From: Pleurotus djamor
Lineage: Eukaryota > Basidiomycota > Agaricomycetes > Agaricales > Pleurotaceae
DNA length: 18,367 bases
Direction of reading: 5' to 3'
Assembly (NCBI GenBank): GCA_029747585.1
Contig: JAPEVF010000894.1
Coordinates: 1 to 18,367 of the forward strand
In this document: piece after piece, positions 8,169-16,951 of the stretch
How the letters are laid out: each line of letters begins with the position of its first letter
Position numbering within the stretch: the stretch's first letter is position 1
Made by a program: the position numbers and the translations under genes
The notes under the pieces: generated by a model
Seen by the model: the letters and a program-made list of their open reading frames with translations, nothing else
Told to the model about the DNA's origin: nothing
Databases searched by the model: none

Positions 8169-9114
8169 CAAATTCAAAAAAGTGAAATTGGGAGAATGTA
8201 CAGACCACTGTAAAAGAAATGAAAACAGTACCTAGCAGTGCTGGATACAATTCTTGACTGTGCAAAGATCTGATATTAACTGTGGAAACTAGAAAAGAAG
8301 CAAAATGGGCAGCACAATCTAGAATATCCATATTCACCCCACCCTTATCAATTAGTCTGCTTGAATCAGGTCAAAACATTGAGTAAGAATAGCTAAACCA
8401 CTGGGTTAATGAATTGATGGTCTTTGAGTGAATGCAAATGACTCAAAGCTTATCAAGTTATTGGGCAAAGCTGGATTTACTCTATGTGAATCTATGCTGT
8501 TCACATCTTCTTTAACCTACTGGTAATATCCATTCCTTCCTTTACATGCATATGTACTATACTCAGTAGCTGCATCAGTCAGGCTCTCATTACAATCCAC
8601 TAGTTTTGAAATCGCTTAAAGAGTAATTGCAATCATTGAGGTTGTTCTGCATCTTAGCTACTATTCTTGTGTACACTTCTCTGGTTTAGCACTACTCTGG
8701 ACTAATGAAGTCACTCCATTAGCAGCATCTGGGTGCTTTACTAAAAGCCATGAGCAAGATTGTTAAAATGAAGTGTATTACAAAAATAAGGTTCAGATAG
8801 CATCCCTCTATGATTGATTGGAAAAGCACTCAGAGACACATTTCCATCTTTTCTAGCAATATCATTCTTATCTGAAGTACCCAATGAATCCATGATAGAC
8901 TGACATCAAGTATGCAGAACTGATAGGTACAAGGATAGAGAGTAAGGAAGGGCATAAGTGGACAGAAATAAAACAAATCTGAATATTATGACTGTCTAAT
9001 GCTAGGTTCTGGTACACNTTTTTATGCTTTTTCAATTTCTCCCATTTATTGGGTGTCTCCCATGGTTAGTGGGAATCTTTTCCAGGATGAATGATATTTT
9101 CCCACACTGAAAAT
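8169..9114. other. Motif-free core of the fold-back element
   Basis: The GTNAC palindromes stop abruptly near 8168 and resume near 9120. The core is AT-rich, has no open frame above about 72 codons (8119-8337, - strand, not gene-like), and shows no internal repeat I can see. One N lies at 9018. It may be the remnant of a deleted coding region or captured filler. Confidence 0.7.
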
Positions 9115-9815
9115 ACATATGTTTAAAGTTACTATTAGCATTTCTGCAATCCAAAGTAGCTATGAAAGCAGCCAGTCTTACTGGGAGACAGTTACTGTAA
9201 GCCTTTCTTAGCTGAGAGTAACTTTAAGCAAGAAAACAAACCCGGAGAAGTATGGCTTTAAAGTAACTTTAAACAAACAAAGCTTAATAGTTACTTTTAA
9301 GTGGTAACCATTGGAGTAACCTTCTACACTGTCATAGTAACTGCAAAAAGGTTCCTGATTTAAAGTAACTGCAAATAAAGTAGCTACTATCAGTAGATAG
9401 TTACTTTAAGTATTTCTTGGTTTAAAGTTACTTTCAGCAAGAGTAGAGAACCCGAATAAACACATATTTAGAGTAACTATCAGCAAGTAAGAACTGACAG
9501 TCACTTTAAGGTAACAATATTTGAAGTCGGTTTAAAGTGACTATAAGGAGTTTTCCACTCTACAGTAACTGTGCAAGCTTAAATATTATAAGTAGAAAGT
9601 GACTATAAGCACATGTTGGCTTAAAGTTACTTTAGGCAGGTGTGAAAAACCGGACAAGCACATATTCACAGTTACTTTAAGCCAACAAGCCTTTATAGTG
9701 ACTTTAAAGTAAGAGTGTCCAAGGTTGGTTTCTGCAATTCCATAGTGACTCTGGGCATGCTGATGCTTTAAAGTAACTTTAAACATCCTTGTTTACAGTA
9801 ACATTTTCGAGTATG
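9115..9815 (-). repeat. Right inner arm: three ~208-bp satellite units, inverted
   Basis: Read on the - strand, the same unit recurs. The TCCGG landmark (CCGGA on +) is at about 9242 and 9650, and a degenerate CCGAA is at 9451, so spacings are about 209 and 199. It aligns with the left arm at an estimated 75-80%, far below the perfect outer repeats. It includes the 52-bp block missing on the left. Confidence 0.78.
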
Positions 9816-10204
9816 TGCTTTAAAGTCACTTTAAGCACCTGTATTCCCAGCTACTATAAATACTTACATGGCTGAAAGTAACTGTAAATAAATGGCTTTA
9901 AAGTTACTGCAAGATTCTGTTAGGTTGAAACCTTGCTTAAAGTAACTATAAGAAGATCTATTAAAAGTAACTACAGAGATTTTGGTACCTTACAGTAACT
10001 GCCAGTAAATGGTCTGTTTAGGGCTCCCAGTAACTATATATTCAAAGGCTCATAGTCACTATTAATAATTCTGTGGTTTACAGTCATACTCTGTTTTTAG
10101 TTGTTTAGAGTGACTTTAAGCATTTCCATGAGTACATGGCTTAAAGTCGACTACGTTTTTTGCACTTTTGTGGTTTAAAGTAACTATTCCATCCAGTATT
10201 ACTG
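9816..10204 (-). repeat. Right terminal inverted repeat, 389 bp
   Basis: Reverse complement of the left repeat without visible mismatch. It ends CCAGTATTACTG at 10204 and is followed at once by the duplicated GCTCTAT. Confidence 0.92.
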
Positions 10205-10211
10205 GCTCTAT
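10205..10211. repeat. Right target-site duplication GCTCTAT
   Basis: Exact copy of 7086-7092. The flanking sequence beyond it is the promoter side of the next gene, which starts at 10339. Confidence 0.85.
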
Positions 10212-10271
10212 ACATACCCCGAACGCAACTTGATCGTCCCTGTTTTTACTACCCAACGTTTATTTTGACCC

Positions 10272-10320
10272 CCTTGTATCTTACATAATCCTTACCCTGC
10301 ATCCTTGCATCTTACATAAT
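10272..10320 (+). promoter_or_regulatory. 18-bp direct repeat just upstream of the start codon
   Basis: CCTTGTATCTTACATAAT (10272-10289) recurs as CCTTGCATCTTACATAAT (10303-10320), 31 bp apart with one mismatch. The second copy ends 18 bp before the ATG at 10339. The position suggests a core-promoter or 5'-UTR element. The 127 bp between the transposon's duplication and the ATG hold whatever proximal promoter remains. Confidence 0.5.
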
Positions 10321-10338
10321 TCTGTCCTCATCACCACC

Positions 10339-12557
10339 ATGTCAGTCATCGAGGAGCTTCCTTGCAATGTTGCCACGGACTCGTCTCTGCTCCTTGGACC
10401 GTTCCCACTGCAAATCTCTCCCCAGCTGGTCGTTTATTATGCTGAATACCGGTTTATCCAAGCTCTGCAATATCTCTACGCCTTAAATAGTTCCTCAGTC
10501 CTCAACACAGTCCTGGTCCGAGAGCTCGTCAGTGATTGTATCCTTTCCATAGCCGAGCTTGTCCAAACTAAGGCCATTGTAATAAGGAGTATGTTCTTGC
10601 CTTTGTAGGCTGGAACCATGCCAAGGGCTGCTACTTAACTGTTGGACCGGCCACAAGCGCACTTGCCAGAGGGGTGCATCTTTGTCGCAACCCTGAAACC
10701 GACGAACACACGCTCCTGATATCCCTCATTGCACGGACGGCGTGTGCTACGGCACCTCCCCAGCAACATGCTATAGCTTGGTGGTCAGATCCACAAGTAG
10801 CAACCGCCGCGATCGCTGACGTTGACCTCCCCTCGTCACTTGATAGGTTGAGTTCTCAGACTGCGTACTTTTGCGTGGCTACATGGTTCTACTCACTGGA
10901 CGCAACATTGTCCCTAGAGAATCTGCGCAGATCGCCCTGGTCCACCCAAGAGATGATCCTCATCATCACAAGCACTGGTTCCAGTGACTGCGGTGCGGGT
11001 GTACAGTCGGAATCCCTTAAATGCGGGAGGTGTGCGTCGACCAGACTCGCTTTATCTGAGCTCGCAGCCGAGAGCCTCATCATCGAACATCACGTCGCCA
11101 ATTCAGCAGTCGCACTTGCACGATCCGCTGACGGCTACTACCGCCTCGTCCAGTGGCTTCAGACACACCGTCCTGATACCCCAAGCATTGACTCACCTGC
11201 TTCTCCTAACCCTTTGCCGGCGACGATCAAGTCCCTTCTAGAACGGCGATCAGCCGATTCGGACAACCGAATTGAACCTCACCCACTCTCTCAACTGATG
11301 GCAGACATTGCTTGTGCTAACCTCAGCTCCACTACGGCTGCTGCTCCAGGATGGTCGTCATCGCCTGTCCCAACCCTCGATGAGGTGATTGCCTGCCTTC
11401 ATTCCCGAGAAGAGGAGTGTTATTCAAGCCGCAAGGAGCTCCCTGAATCTCCGATTGAGGGTGCCGATACATCCAGAAGTAGTTCGTCAGTTTTTTCACA
11501 GACATCTTCCCCCGTAGGCCACGATGCCCCTGAGCCACGCCCACACGGAACGAAGTCGTTCTACTGGCCCTCCTGTGGGCTTCTCAGTGCATCGCTTTAT
11601 CCCGTCCTCAACGCTACAGGGGATGATATAAATGAATTACCGTGTCATAACCCTAAGCGACAAGGTGAGCCCTTCGACTATCTGCTCTAAGGATGAGCGA
11701 GGGTCATATTCAATCTCGAATTGTAGTCGGTGACTATCCCTTGTATGCTTCTTGGCCATCTCCGCCGACCGAACGACCAGTGACAGCTAACAGAGGTTAC
11801 TCAATCGGGCTTCAATCGAGTGGTGAGCGATGGGAAGGCCTGGTCTGACTCTTCACTTATTCCGATCCACTCGTGTTTCTAGACAGTGACTTTCCTATGC
11901 GAATAGCTTCACCCTCTCCTCCAAAGGTGATCGGGAGGCGAGGTCACCCGTGTGTTCATCCACAACCTGGTCAGTTCACTGTATTTGGGCTTTGGGAATC
12001 AAAAGGGACTTCCCATTCATCTTCTGATCGTAGACGATGAGTCTCCTTTGTATGCATCTTCAGCATCTTCAGTATCTCTGGCAACCGTACCAAGTTTCCC
12101 CGCCAGCCATGATCAAGCAATCGGTCATGAGATACGTGGTGAATACCTCCAATTCACGCTCCAGTAGCTTGGGACACTCATATATATTGTCTCATGACAG
12201 GCAATTACCCCTTGTATGTGTCGTCGCCGCCGTTCCCAACCGACCCAACTCCAACCGCCAGCCGAGGGCAATCAGCCGGTCATGAAATACGACGTGAGCT
12301 CTTTGGATTTACGCTGTACTAGTGGACGGAATTCGTATTTATTCTCAAATTGCAGATGAATATCCATTGTATGCTTCGTCGCCGTCAACTGAACCGCCCG
12401 TGCTCGCTAACCGAGCTCACCCCATCATGCTCAACGACCGCCATATCATTGTATCCATCACCACCGCCTCCAGCGACAAGGTCAGTTCCCTCTATGGGTG
12501 TTTTGGTAACTTACGGAAACCGCGTTCAACGTCTCCTTATAGCCGATGACTGACTAA
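10339..12557 (+). CDS. Unknown protein with a tandemly duplicated small-exon array
   Basis: The ATG at 10339 has a good context (CACCACCATGTC). Exon 1 must splice to the acceptor TTTGTAG ending at 10608. Three donors keep frame: 10532, 10538 and 10589. The 10538 donor, with a CTAAG branch site at about 10568, is favoured. Later exons: 10609-11664, 11727-11822, 11883-11969, 12034-12138, 12201-12293, 12356-12480, 12543-12557. Introns are 60-64 nt with GTGAGY/GTCAGT/GTGAAT donors. Exons 3-7 each encode one copy of a module centred on YPLYASSPS, often followed by TEPPV.ANR and GHEIR. The first two exons have no motif I recognise; the middle is rich in Ser, Pro and Ala. The 3' end is uncertain: an acceptor at about 12631 would instead give a longer basic tail ending at 12752. 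Function unknown. Confidence 0.62.
11665..12542 (+). repeat. Five tandem exon-plus-intron units, ~155-bp period
   Basis: Repeat exons start at 11727, 11883, 12034, 12201 and 12356 (steps 156, 151, 167, 155). The introns before each repeat exon are all phase 1, so the units can be added or lost without shifting frame. Intron sequence is shared too: the 3' ends before 11727 and 12356 (ATTCAATCTCGAATTGTAG and ATTTATTCTCAAATTGCAG) and the middles of the introns at 12139 and 12294 align. The duplication therefore happened at the DNA level. Confidence 0.75.
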
Positions 12558-13324
12558 TGATTGAACCATATACGACGATCTCGATTGCAAACTTCTGCCA
12601 CAGTTTATCATCCCCAATTTGTTATTTTGCAGTTGCGTCACCGTACTCGAGGAAAGAGAAGCGTGATCCCTGCCCACACCCATGTTTCCTCATTCGTTCC
12701 CAATCTCAATTACGTATCACCAAGGGAGCAGTCAAATTTTTCCCCGGATTAAGTGGGCGTCGAACTCGCTCCTAATGCAGCCTTCGGACGCAAGGTGCAC
12801 GCAAAACGGAGACTCAAAAAACGACGAGACAACATTCCTGCGGCTGTCAGAAAGTCAGATCTGATTGACACATGGGGACACAGGGGGAAGTAGCAGAACT
12901 ACGATGCAAAGAGGGATTGGGACTATTAATACAATGTATGTGATGCAAACTGGATGTGATATGGTTGCCAAGAGCAATATGCAGTGCGATGTGAGGGCAG
13001 AGAAACTAGGAGGCAAGTAGGAAGAATACAGGTAGATGGCTTTGCGAAGTATGATCAATGCAGACGGATTGTGGCTCCGGGATGCGTGTAAATGGGACGG
13101 GCCTGGGTATTGCAAGGATATGTTCTATGAATGCTGAGCGAGAGACGCGGGTATTGCGATGAAATAATGGTCCATGGATATGCTGAGCAATGCGCTCGGG
13201 TATTGGGACAGAATGGCGTATGGATATTGCTGAGGGAGTAAGCCAGAGGGCAGAGCTAAGAGGGTAGAGTGACAGTTATGCTCAACCGTCCTGGGTAATC
13301 GGATCGCCAGCTAAAGTCTTCTTC
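12558..13324. other. Convergent intergenic region
   Basis: It lies between the 3' ends of the + strand exon-array gene and the - strand homeodomain-like gene. Short open frames here (for example 12561-12752 +) are supported only as a possible alternative last exon of the upstream gene. An 86-codon - strand frame at 12855-13115 has no ATG start and is ignored. The region includes the minisatellite listed next. Confidence 0.5.
13105..13236. repeat. Degenerate minisatellite, about three units of 44-49 bp
   Basis: GGGTATTG begins units at 13105, 13149 and 13198. Each unit carries a GGATAT(G)...TGCTGAG stretch in its second half. Homology fades after 13236. Confidence 0.6.
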
Positions 13325-14474
13325 CTACCAAGGAAGGCGGCGTGTTGTTAGTATGAGGAAGTCAATGGTAGGGACACGGCGTACTTTGTACCCGAGAGGG
13401 AGGGGCACGATCACGATAGACGTGTTCCTGCCATCAAAGGACTTGAGGATCGCGCCCTTGGGAGAGAATCGACACTCCGTCGTTATCGGACGTATGGGGA
13501 GATCAAGCCCAAAAATGATCTGCCTGCCTCGACCAGGGGCCTGGGTCTCGAGACTGAGGTGAACGCTGGTGTTTGCAAGATATCATTAATATCCTACAGA
13601 ACGTAGTTGGTCGACCCTTACCTGGATGACATGCCTATCAAAGTACAAACTGGGAAGGGAGTGGGCCTCGGCAAAGACATGGAGGGAGCGTCTCCTGCGC
13701 CAATGGGGAGACGGAAGAGGGTTTCGAAGTCCGGAAGGGAGATTGTCACGCTGGAGTTGTCCGGCGGGTTAACACAGTCTTCCGCAGCGCATGGTTCCAC
13801 CTTCACAGTCCCGCTGGAGCTTGAGGCACCGTGAGTTGCCATTTCAGAGGTCGACCCATGAGCAACGGAAGCTTTGCCTCGGTTTGCAGAGCCACTAGCA
13901 TCATCACTTCGACCTGCGTTGCCGTCCTCTTCATCATCATGATCGAGTACGATGACATCGCGTTGGACCTGGACATTGGGGCTGCTGGTGTCCCTTCTTG
14001 TCTCAGGGAAGCGTTGGGCGACGATGCGTAAAGCTGAAAAGCAGGGCTCGGACGCGTCCCCGTAGACTCATATAGATTGTGACTCACCCTGTATGACGAG
14101 GTTCTGGCGGTTAAACCAATTCTTAATCTGTGTCTGGGAGAGGCCATGAAAGTCACTACGATGATTACACCCTTACGCAGACTTACCTTCTTCTGCGTGT
14201 CGACATCCACCCCAGCTTGACTGAATGCCGCCCACAGATCCTCCCAAAGCGATGCGCGGGGTCTATCTGTGCCAAACGTTCGAATGAAGCGTTCGAAATA
14301 ACGCCTAAGGAGCCTGTACTCGGCTTGAGTCGCCCAGGCAGGGCACTCTGGGATCGGAATCAGACTAATCAGACTAGCAGGTAAGGCGTGAGGCATTAGT
14401 GAACGTAGTTGCGGGATGTGGTAGGAGACAAGAGTTGTGGAGGCGCTTGGGAGGCGCCGCTCGGACCATGCCAT
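13325..14474 (-). CDS. Degenerate homeodomain-like protein with SUMO-related motifs
   Basis: Exons on the - strand: 14474-14187, 14127-14088, 14033-13622, 13565-13325. Introns of 59, 54 and 56 nt have GTAAGT/CAG, GTGAGT/CAG and GTAAGG/CAG ends. All joins keep frame, giving 326 aa. Residues ~50-105 read as three helices ending in KKIKNWFNRQN. W100-F101-N102-R103 fits the recognition helix of homeodomains (WFxNxR), which bind DNA in the nucleus. However, the usual basic residues after it are lost, and an intron splits the helix start. Further on, VIVLDHDDEED (136-146) is a textbook SUMO-interacting motif and VKVE (K187) a sumoylation consensus. The C-terminal ~80 residues (SIVIVPLPLGYKVRR) are probably folded but unrecognised. 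Mating-type HD genes of basidiomycetes usually sit as divergent pairs, which is not seen here. The last exon and stop are less sure. Confidence 0.58.
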
Positions 14475-14985
14475 TGAAATATTCCCACGCTCCTCAGACA
14501 AGAGCGAAAGGAAAACGTCAACTAAGTCAATGGAATTGCGGGTACGCGAAGATCGATCTCATTGCTCTGGAATAACTAGCAGTGCCCCTCAGCCAGTATT
14601 AAAGCCACAGGAAATGCGTCGATCATTGGTAAGGGGCTATGGAGGAGGAGAAAGGGGCGGCGGCGGGGAGGACCGAGCGGAGAAAGAGTCGGAGTCAAGC
14701 CATTGGGCAGAATTGCTTGCCAGATTTTCAAGTTAAGAGGGCATCTCGGAGATTACTAAAAACTTGAATCTGAAGAAGGGTACAGACCATCGCTATGGAC
14801 ATCGTCTGAAGGATGGAACTTTCTATGCAGGAATGTGAACGGCCAACAGCCGACCACGTCCCAAGATTCCCAATCTCATCCAGATGGCGGGACAACGTTG
14901 TGAACTTCTCGGATTCTTCCCTACATTAAGCGCTGATGCAATTGGCAACGTAATAAGTATCCTCTGAATACATGGAGTCATCGCG
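14475..14985. other. Intergenic between homeodomain-like gene and gene B
   Basis: No supported gene. It should contain the promoter of the homeodomain-like gene (on the - strand) and the 3' end of gene B. A purine-dense G/A tract runs about 14640-14695 on the + strand, so the - strand transcript side is a C/T tract, which is common in fungal promoters. An A/T-rich stretch follows near 14745-14775. Confidence 0.45.
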
Positions 14986-15500
14986 TTACTTTTGCTTCCT
15001 TTCAATCCCTTGGAACGCCGTTATGAATTGGTGTTCTTTCAACGGCCCTTCCCCATTTCGCTTCCACCAGCGACGCTGTAGAGTCCATCAGATGGTAGAC
15101 CGATACTCTCCGAAATGTGATCACTCACTCGTTCTGCGCGGTCAGCTTCAAGGTTTAACTTGGGTCGCCAGTCCTGGGGACTAATTGCGACACCTCCCCT
15201 CTGCGCCATGCTGAGGTAGAGTACTGCATCGTTTTTGATGTACTAAGAGGAGGTGGAGTTATCAGTCTCTCGCGGACCATGGATGACATCGACGAGACCA
15301 CTCACCTTTTTAATCATCGTAGCAGCATACGAAGGTTCTTTGGGAGGAGGGAACCTATCGAAGATGACCTCGAAGGCCGCCTCCCAGAATTGCAGCAGTT
15401 CATCCTTACGCGAGTGTGCGTCACGTTGGTCGATTTTGAGTAGATATGGTAGTAACTGTCGGGAAAATATCTTCCGCGGCCAGTCGTAAGTGTCTCCCAT
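14986..15500 (-). CDS. Gene B: small unknown protein, paralogue of gene D
   Basis: Exons 15500-15306, 15242-15129 and 15075-14986 (132 aa). Introns of 63 and 53 nt have GTGAGT donors and TAG/CAG acceptors. Sequence landmarks: TYDWPRK, LLPYLLKID, FWEAAFEVIFDRFPPP, then DWRPKLNLEADRAER and WWKRNGEGPLKEHQF. The same order, spacing and splice sites recur in gene D. The middle exon is exactly 114 nt in both. The sequence is mostly helical with several Trp, and I see no signal peptide or membrane segment. A preceding exon ending at 15553, spliced across 15503-15552 (GTATAT...CTAG), is possible and would extend the N-terminus (…NLTDMGDTYDW). I do not recognise the family. Confidence 0.6.
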
Positions 15501-15941
15501 GTCTAGATGCGTTGCAACGGTCCAATTGACTGGGAAGGACAGCCCTATATACCTGTGAGGTTCGCCGTACTTGGGCACCACGGGTCAGAAGGTCTGCCCG
15601 GCTTCCCTTCGTTTATCCCTCTGAGAAGGCTGTCAGGCTGTCAAATTACATCAGGCTGCTTCACTCGCTGTGCATTGCTTTTCCATCTCGAGCTTTGAGA
15701 AGCAGCCGCGCCAAGTATTTCATGGGTACTCCGAGGCGCCTCGTGCTTGTACCGCGAGGTACTGAATTATGCTGAAAGGATGGCAATGCTTCGGAAACTC
15801 CGCGCAGTTCTCAGGTGCGTAACGAGACGGACTATGAATTCGGCAGTGCGAGGGGTTAANTCACAATTCGCAGGGAGGTAGGGTACTGCCAGGGAAGCTC
15901 GTTCATTGATTATCTACCGACTGGGTGGTGTCAACTAGGGT
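15501..15941. other. Intergenic between gene B and gene C
   Basis: It may hold one upstream exon of gene B (about 15553-15640, - strand, no ATG). Otherwise I see nothing gene-like. One N lies at 15860. Confidence 0.4.
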
Positions 15942-16951
15942 CTAATCCAGCTCACAGACATGATCTGCATAATACTCTCCGATGACAACGTTCGTGCAGC
16001 CGGGGCATTGAACGAACAATTTCACAAACGTTTCATAGGGTACCCCGCCCTCACTGAGTTCCCAGATTGAGCGCATCCCGCCGCCCGAGCGTTGTTCAAT
16101 GTGATGTTCACCATCGCGGACTAGCACAGGCCTGACCGGGATTGCATGGGGCAATAGGTCTGATAACACATTGGTTCAACCGCCACATCCTCCTGGAATG
16201 CCCAGACTGACATACCTGCCGTGTCGTCGATCATCACGATTGGATTGGCTGCGGTCCCCTGGCCTGCTTGAGGTACGGGTACCATTGGGCGATGGGAGAT
16301 CGGTTCATCGATGATGACGGTGGAGGAGTGGCCACGCTGACGATTGTGGTAAGAGGAGAAACATGGCACTGGATGAGGGGGAAGTCACCAACGAGTAGGT
16401 GGGAGGGTAGAGGAAGACTCACCCCTTGGTAACGGCTGGAATTTTAGACTTTGTACGAACGACGGTGATTGAAGGACAGCGGTGATGGAGACTAGCAGCG
16501 AGGTCAGAGAGTACGCTAAAAATCAAGCCGATGTAGACATACAGAAAAAGGGGCATCGCTGACGGTGGGCCGCGCTACATGAGGCCACGATGTGCCCATA
16601 TAATGGCGAGGAGGGCTTGGAAAAGCTGTGAATGTGGACTTCGGTGTCATGAAAGCATCTCGGCAGCTCAAAGCAATGACTTTGAGAGTGACGCCACAAC
16701 TTGGCGGGTGCGATTGGCTCGCCATTCGCTGCGATGGGACTGAAGAGGAACCGATGAACGCTGAAGGATGGAGGCGAGATCACAGCAACGTACTACGGCA
16801 TGGATACAACCTTCATGTCCACCCGTGAGTACGTGAGGAACTTTCCCCGCGCACTCACAAGTGCAAGTTCACCTAAGAGGAATGGCCAAACGGACGAAGG
16901 GGCTGGCTGAGAAGCGGATGGAGCAGAGGCCAGGAGGCTGAGGTTCTGCAT
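15942..16951 (-). CDS. Gene C: five-exon unknown protein with C-terminal CxxC...HxC
   Basis: Exons 16951-16859, 16792-16564, 16515-16423, 16368-16216 and 16159-15942. Introns of 66, 48, 54 and 56 nt have GTGAGT, GTCAGC, GTGAGT and GTATGT donors, and every join keeps frame, giving 261 aa from an ATG at 16951. The first exon is short and Ala/Pro/Ser-rich. The second contains LWRHSQSHCFELPRCFHDTEVHIH, rich in His and Cys. Two SUMO-interacting-like stretches occur, STVIIDEP (155-161) and PIVMIDD (181-187). The final domain has WELSEGGVPYETFVKLF, then C241-x2-C244-x11-H256-x-C258, a possible small zinc site at the very end. It lies between paralogues B and D, all on the - strand. I do not recognise the family. 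The model rests on splice consensus and frame alone. Confidence 0.5.

Larger units (their letters stand above)
7093..10204. mobile_element. Non-autonomous fold-back DNA transposon with long TIRs and satellite arms
   Basis: The 3112-bp AT-rich unit begins CAGTAATACTGG and ends CCAGTATTACTG, and is bounded by a 7-bp duplication. Its outer 389 bp are perfect inverted repeats. Inside these, each arm continues with diverged ~208-bp tandem units. Both arms are packed with a 17-bp near-palindrome, consensus CTTAAAGTNACTTTAAG, which I count about 33 times on the left and 35 on the right. The ~950-bp middle has none, and no transposase-like ORF exists anywhere, so movement must rely on a protein encoded elsewhere. 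The family is unclear. A 7-bp duplication is unusual (hAT and KDZ/Zisupton elements are usually 8, MULE 8-10, P-type 7-8). Long TIRs suit MULE or fold-back elements. Dense subterminal motifs are known as transposase binding sites in Spm/En and Ac. Confidence 0.9.

Noticed and set aside
8119..9786. Small open frames inside the fold-back element (8119-8337 and 9586-9786, - strand)
   Set aside because: Under 75 codons, no domain-like sequence, and the second lies inside the satellite arm and simply translates the palindromic motif.
7093..10204. Regularly spaced short repeats reminiscent of a CRISPR array
   Set aside because: Copies are degenerate, spacers repeat at ~208 bp, the two arms are inverted copies of each other, and the setting is a eukaryotic genome with target-site duplications.
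10589..10608. Firm call of a 20-nt intron
   Set aside because: In frame and with good ends, but 71- and 77-nt alternatives to the same acceptor are also in frame, one with a branch site.
12855..13115. 86-codon hydrophobic - strand frame
   Set aside because: No ATG start, in the convergent intergenic region, and no splice partner.
13325..14474. Assignment as a mating-type HD1 or HD2 gene
   Set aside because: No divergent HD partner, no conserved mating-locus neighbour seen, and the recognition helix is atypical.
15253..15489. + strand frame of 78 codons
   Set aside because: Antisense of gene B exons, whose protein matches gene D; the + strand frame has no such support.
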